A stretch of DNA of 64,000 bases from contig NW_019211454.1 in assembly GCF_002443255.2 (NCBI RefSeq), positions 29,093,565-29,157,564 of the forward strand, read 5' to 3'. The notes under the pieces are model-generated. The model saw only the letters and a program-made list of their open reading frames with translations. It was not told the DNA's origin and searched no databases. This DNA is from Varroa destructor. Taxonomy: Eukaryota; Arthropoda; Arachnida; Mesostigmata; Varroidae. A program made the translations under genes and the position numbers. Below, piece after piece: positions 58,201 through 64,000 of the stretch; the stretch's first letter is position 1; each line of letters starts with the position of its first letter.

Positions 58201-61200
58201 GAACAGTCCAGCTACAAAGTAGATCGGTAATATATGCTTCGAAGCCGTGTTAAACAAGCTAAAATTTGCTTGCCTGCTGTAAATTTCATTTCACAGTACT
58301 GAGGTGCGATTCACGGTTCCCTAATGGCACTAATCCCTACCGTATATCGTAATACTATTCTATTTACAATGTTGTGTACTGTCATCTTGGCGCAATTCGT
58401 TCACGTTTTCGTTACTCTGTGTTCTCTCGGTGCCACGCCTGCCAGCAGGGACCCCCTTTGACTGTTGAACGAAAGCTTTCGAAATGCCGTCCCCAGGACA
58501 TATATACATATCTCCGGTCTGTATTCGTATGTATTAGTAATGGGAAAACTTAACCGACGGGATCGTCGCGCTAGACATCCGAGTATTATCATAGAAGACA
58601 GTGAAGCGACTAAATTTCGGTCGAGTTACTGTTTTTTTTCGCACAACTTATTCTACAACAAATTCTGTTAAAAAGTTAAACCAACGGCTGCTTTGCTCTG
58701 ACATAAACATGTGGGGAAGAGCTCAATCCCAAAGTGTGGCATAAGACATAAGTAGGCAGAAAGGCCATACGTAAGACCGACCTAAGAAGAAAAGCTTATT
58801 GCTGGCGACTGACGAACCAAAAAGCCGTTCTGACGAAAGCAGCCGGTGAAAACAGAGCTCACAAATAACTAAACTTCAGTATGACTTAAATAGGAAGCCG
58901 CAGTATTAAATCAAGAAAAAAGGCAAGAAAGAGACAGCTACGAACTGAGAAGATTTATAGGCAGCACCAGTGAAGACTTCTTCAAACCATACGGAATAGT
59001 GAACCCCATGACGTCGTCTTTAAAACATGGTACAACCGTAGCAAGATTAAAATAGCTGGACGACCAACAGCACATCGCGCTTCTGGAGTCCGGCTGAAAG
59101 ATAAAAAAACTGTTTTGTCAAATATTCTATGGATGAGTCGATAATATCTGCACATCCTTACAGTTGACCGCCGAATAGGCTAGATCAAGGGCCCGCTTCA
59201 TCTCAAGCCGATATGTTGCACACAAAACTGGATACACTGAATCTGGTCACCATCTTAGCCAGTAAAATTTCAAAAACCCAGAACCTATTTCATCGACCTA
59301 TTATTATATTGCTACAACAAACAGATACCATATTGAGATTTGATGCGTTTTGCTCATAATAGGTAGGAACACTTGCTTCATTTGTGAAAAAAATGGCTTG
59401 CTAAAAAAAAATTGTGTATTATCCACATTTGACGAGCAATCAGAGAGAAAGAAAAAATCTAACCTGGAATTACCCCACATATTCATTAGCTTCTTCGTTC
59501 GTACTACCCCTAGAGAATAGTAGTGGTATAGCTTACCTGAAGGTAAAATTCAGTTGTGGGCGAGCACAAGTTAGAGCTTTATTTCAGCGGTCATACAAAA
59601 GAGAACCAGTTGAGTATATAAACTTTACCGCGAGTAGATTATTATATACATCTGTTTCGCAATCAGCTCAATTATTAGAGGCAGAATGGGACTCACTAAA
59701 AGTTAACTTTCACATAACAAAAATATATAGTCTGTGTAACAGTCAAGCGATAATAAGTAAGTTATTTTACAGTATTAAAAACAAATAAACAGTTTCGTTA
59801 AATAAACAGATAAAAGATATTCGTATATGTTCAGTGAAAAAATTATTCTAACTATAAAATGTCTAAGACTGTAGTACTTTTTTCATTTACTTATATACAG
59901 CATATGATCATCGTAGCATTTATTATAGTCACACTATTGGCTTTTATTATGTTTAACCATTTGGTTTGCTCGGTTTTTTTAAAACACATTTCTAAAATTC
60001 GACTACGTCTAGGACAGAGAGTATATTGGAAACTAACAATATAAGTTTTCTACCTAGTGACCATGAAGCAGATAATTAAATATTACTTGAGGATCACGCA
60101 ATTAATAAAAAGTTCTGTCAAAACAGACCTGTATTTATTTTAAGCACTTTGGGCCCTGAACGGACAATGCCATACCACTTATACTCCAAAGTTGTTTTGT
60201 TATTTTCTCATATGTAGATATGATAATAGAGCCTTAAGTCTGTTTTCTTACTGCCGACCTTTAGAGTCACCCCCAGCAAAATCAAAATATACGGGGCTGA
60301 AGTTTTTCATGTAATACCAATGTTAGACATTTATGAAGCAAACTAAATGCATTCCATGGGGTTGTTTAGGACCAAATGAAGGCGACGACGGGGAACTGAG
60401 ACTCGGTACAATATTCACAAGGAGCATAGGAATAAATTCAGGGGATGGCAAACGCCACGGAGCTGCAGACGAGCGGACAGTACACTGAGCTTTCGTTCGT
60501 TTCTTCGTTCGCGGCAATGTCTCCTTCATAACGAGGGGCTGCATATCGCCAGACGATTCGGCCTAGTAGTCCCCTGGATCCCCTACTCAGACCAAGCCCT
60601 CCCGGCTACGTTCCAAATCTATGTTTTCAACTAACACTGGTCTATTTATATGGTATGCTGGTAAGATTTGGTCCTAAGTTCTATACACTTCAACAAGATG
60701 TACGTTAGGTGCCGACGTGCAAACGACAATGAAAAATATTATCTCTTCACATCTGATCCAAGTACACATGTACGTATCTTTACCTATTGTCGGTCAGGGT
60801 ATAGTGTGTGTCATAAAGCAAACTTTACTTTTCCTATGACCATATGTAGACATTATACGCCTACGGCATGCTCTTACAAGGTCTTCCTCAAATTCGAAAT
60901 CCAAACATTGTCTCGCATCTGACTGAATCACCGCCCTATACGAGATGTTCTAGTTACGCTATTTCTTGCAAAAATGACCACCACATTAAAAGCCTTTATA
61001 GGCACTTAATTATTGAACCTTTTACATGTATCGTTTCGCCTGAGCTAGTGGGAACGCATAAGATTCTCCAACATTTTATCTCGTTAAAAGGCGAATAAAT
61101 ATGTCGGCATTTCCCGTGAATATGCTCAGACCACACTGGCGTCTGCTTTTTGAAGTACTATTGTACAGCTTTTAAATTTGTCGTTTCCCCGTCACCATTG

Positions 61201-61657
61201 GGAAACTTCATCTGTTCCTCAGCCTTGTGACACAAATACATATGAAGGTTGCTGGTGTGCTATTGCAATCGGGCAATCTTCAGTAAACAAAGATTTGACG
61301 TCAAGTCCTCTTGGATTGCAGAGCTGATATAAACTTACTAGGTTTATTCTCACGAACATTATTTACTGCGGCAATGACGTGATCGTGCAGTAAAACATAA
61401 AGGGGACAAATACCATTTTTTAAACTATTTGGAGCAACCTCGATTGTTATTTTTACTTCTATCTTAGTATAAACAGTATACAATGGCTCCTAAGCACCTA
61501 ATCAGCATACCAAATCCTTAGCATTTGTTGGTAACAATCGTTTGAGTGACCGTCTACAAATACACGTTCATACAAACATTGCTTACCGCAGAACTTTCTC
61601 CGAAAACCCTATATAATAAGAAGCAATTCTTATGTTTGTTTTTTTAAAATGTTCGCA

Positions 61658-61680
61658 ATATATATATATATATATATATA
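61658..61680 (+). repeat. (AT)n microsatellite
   Basis: About eleven AT units. Confidence 0.95.
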
Positions 61681-62868
61681 GCCATGAAACGAAGTGCTGA
61701 GATGATATTCATTATGAAGATATCTAAAATACGTATGTATATATTGTGCCGTCTTGATACAGTAGCTAAGTAATGTATGAGGCGTACACGTGTCACCAAC
61801 AAGAAAAAGAAGCTCTAAAGCTTATACCATGGTTATAGATGCCATAACAATCTGTTTCCATTAAGCTAAATATGACTGTACTAATGTTTATATTGGTGTT
61901 TTTGAAAAGACACTTTACCCGGATTATGACAATGGATTGAAGGTGCGCGCTCTTTGCCTACTTCTCAACTTTTATAGCTTTTTTTCGCTCAGCCCTGTTT
62001 GTACAATTTTGGAGTGTTAACCTATTCGTTAGTAGGGGTTTGCACAGAATATCTCGACACTAGGCTTTGTGTTCTCAGATCGATTTGTCTTCAGAAGCGA
62101 AAAAAAAAAGATTATGTGGATGTCTGTTTAAATATGTTTAGTATATGGAAATGGCGTAGAGAAAGATTTCCCGAAACGGCAATAACGCTCTGTTTTGTAG
62201 TGGAAGGAACAGAAGCCTTATAATGGAGCAGGCCATATGTGTCCTGTTGGCGAATGTAGGGTTCCAGTGGAAAGAAATTGGCTTTCTTTGTTGAAGCAGA
62301 CACGGATGGACTGTAAGCCAACATTTTTCTCATCCGTAGACGCTCTTTTTCCTTTTCGTAGGTTTATGCTAAACCCAACTGTAAGCCTACTCTTTTCCTT
62401 CTACCTAGTGTATATTATCAAAACGCAACATATACTTTTATAAAGTAGCTATTAAAAACTCAATCAGTGTTTCTAAAGCTGGCCTAAACAGGCCAACGCT
62501 GCGATGCTGAAAGGTGGTTAAAATGCGAAATTCCCCCGATTTTCGAACATCTGAGAAGTAATTTTAAATTGCTAATTTTTTTTAGGGTTCGCATTGTGTC
62601 AAAGTTGTCTCGTTCATTACGTTTAATGAAGGTCCTAATTACCGCGAAAAAAATAACTTTTATTATCATAACTCTTGTTCTTTTCAGCCAAAATAGTGAC
62701 ACGAAAATAAATTAATAAAGTAATTATTGTCCTTTGAAGTTAAGTTCTTCTTCCAATACACAGGCATTTTTTGGTGAATTCGGCAATATGTGTTAACGAT
62801 AGAAAAAAATTCTCTAAAACAAGCACCACGACTTATATTTGCGACATAAAAACATAAGCATGAAATTC

Positions 62869-62886
62869 ATATATATATATATATAT
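62869..62886 (+). repeat. (AT)n microsatellite
   Basis: About nine AT units. Confidence 0.95.
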
Positions 62887-64000
62887 TCTTATTCCTGCGC
62901 TACCAAAAGCCCTATGTTATGTTTTTTCCTACGAAACGGATACTGCTTGTACTCTTGCTTGTTGATCTGGTTTTCTGCCCGTAGCCAAGTACATGGCAAT
63001 ATTAAACGTTCAGATGTCCTACTCTTCAGAACTGAATAGAAATAATAGTAGAATGTGACCCCACAAAATATTATGATCATCGTAGAAAGCGTTCCAGCTA
63101 CAAGCCAAACTCGCTTGATTAAACCCGAATCTTCGATCAAAAAAGGACATAAAAACAAGTTCGTGCCGTTCACAAAAAAAAGCATGTGTGTCTATAGTTA
63201 CCATATAACGATAATATATTCAGGGTGTATGCAGAGAAGTACAGCCGCCAAAATTACTTGATAGTCAATGTCGAGGTGTGAAAAACGATCAGGCGTCCTT
63301 AGAAAAATATCTCCAGAATAAGGGGGACAGCGTGAGGAAATTTTTTTTATGTCTGATTTAGCTTTTAGAGGTATTTTTGATTGTTTCTATTCGCTATAGT
63401 CTACAATAGCCGTCCACAACAATCACACTCATCCTTCATAGGTATTCTTGATTCGGTTAACACTATGTTACATCCAGCACAACGGTAGTGACGGTAGAAG
63501 TTAAAGCGCAAAAAGATAACTGCGGGCCGGGGCTTTAGCTATTTATTTCCGCCCAAAGGATGCATTTAGCTTTACCTGCCGATTCGGTTCCTCCCCTTAT
63601 CAAGGCGAAGATGAAGTTACCTGTTCTCTTTATACATTCATGAATGGAAGCAGCCAAGCAGCCTCTTTATGAGGTTGATAAGAGTTCTTCACAGAGTCTT
63701 CACGATCGTCACTGTTTGAGTCCTGTATGTCCACTAAGCTAACTCTAGGGTTGGAAGATAGGCGGATCGTCGTTACCATTTTGAAGAAAGCTCGATGGGC
63801 CAGGTCTTCTGCAGTTGAATACAATCCAAAGCCTGTATCGATCAACTAAACAGCGTGACGTTAGCGTCCTCTTATGTGTCTCCTTGACGACGCTGATCAA
63901 TGATGAAGATGTCTACGAAAAATATAGCTGGCAGTTCGATTTGATCGTGTCAAAGGTAGGCACGCTAAAGTTAACGTGTCGCAGTTCGTGATTTCATTTT

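Larger units (their letters stand above)
58201..64000. other. AT-rich non-coding stretch
   Basis: No gene is recognised. The longest frame, 124 codons at 59414-59788, starts with a non-ATG codon and has no motif; other frames are shorter. TA runs lie at 61658-61680 and 62869-62886. Nothing else stands out to the window end. Confidence 0.6.

Noticed and set aside
59414..59788. 124-codon frame in AT-rich DNA
   Set aside because: Non-ATG start, AT-driven composition and no motif.
1..64000. CRISPR array, prophage, integron, rRNA operon or replication origin
   Set aside because: No evenly spaced repeats with unique spacers, no phage or integrase-like frames and no conserved rRNA sequence were seen on either strand.

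Overview
The window looks like non-coding nuclear DNA of an animal. I could not identify a single protein gene with confidence. The reasons are: no long open reading frame with a recognisable domain; no closely packed operons; many microsatellites; repeated tRNA-derived short interspersed elements; and alternating AT-rich and CpG-containing GC-rich blocks of 1-2 kb. Possible splice sites suggest introns and intergenic space of a genome with widely spaced exons. An arthropod is plausible from this texture (for example a mite or tick), but that is a guess from style, not from a diagnostic gene.

Layout. AT-rich background covers most of the window (about 1-2.5, 4.4-7.3, 8.7-10.5, 12.6-26.9, 28.1-33.2, 35.0-43.6, 45.1-49.7 and 53.7-64 kb). 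GC-richer islands lie near 2.5-4.4, 7.3-8.7, 10.5-12.6, 26.9-28.1, 33.2-35.0, 43.6-45.1, 49.7-51.4 and 52.6-53.6 kb. They carry CAG/CAA and CCG triplet runs and purine/pyrimidine tracts. Some have NRF-1-like or GC-box motifs, and several end at or contain a good splice donor on the + strand (10912, 34701, 45088, 51226, 53644). I read them as candidate promoters with 5' untranslated exons, without proof.

Best-supported elements. A dispersed tRNA-derived SINE-like family has four alignable copies (9.6, 24.0, 38.4 and 58.1 kb); two of them share a tail beyond the tRNA part. A separate tRNA-like relic with an intact anticodon stem-loop lies at 40.0 kb. Perfect hairpins stand out at 15.8 kb (20-bp arms) and 22.4 kb (12-bp arms).

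Possible coding pieces. Eight low-confidence candidates are listed, chosen by splice-site context, start codon or protein-like composition: 7663-8463 (-), 17485-17602 (+), 22153-22434 (-), 25699-25758 (+), 28919-29048 (-), 37178-37382 (-), 38490-38597 (+) and 57406-57576 (+). None matches a family I recognise, and they cannot be joined into one gene from this sequence alone. I did not find a new biological system here.
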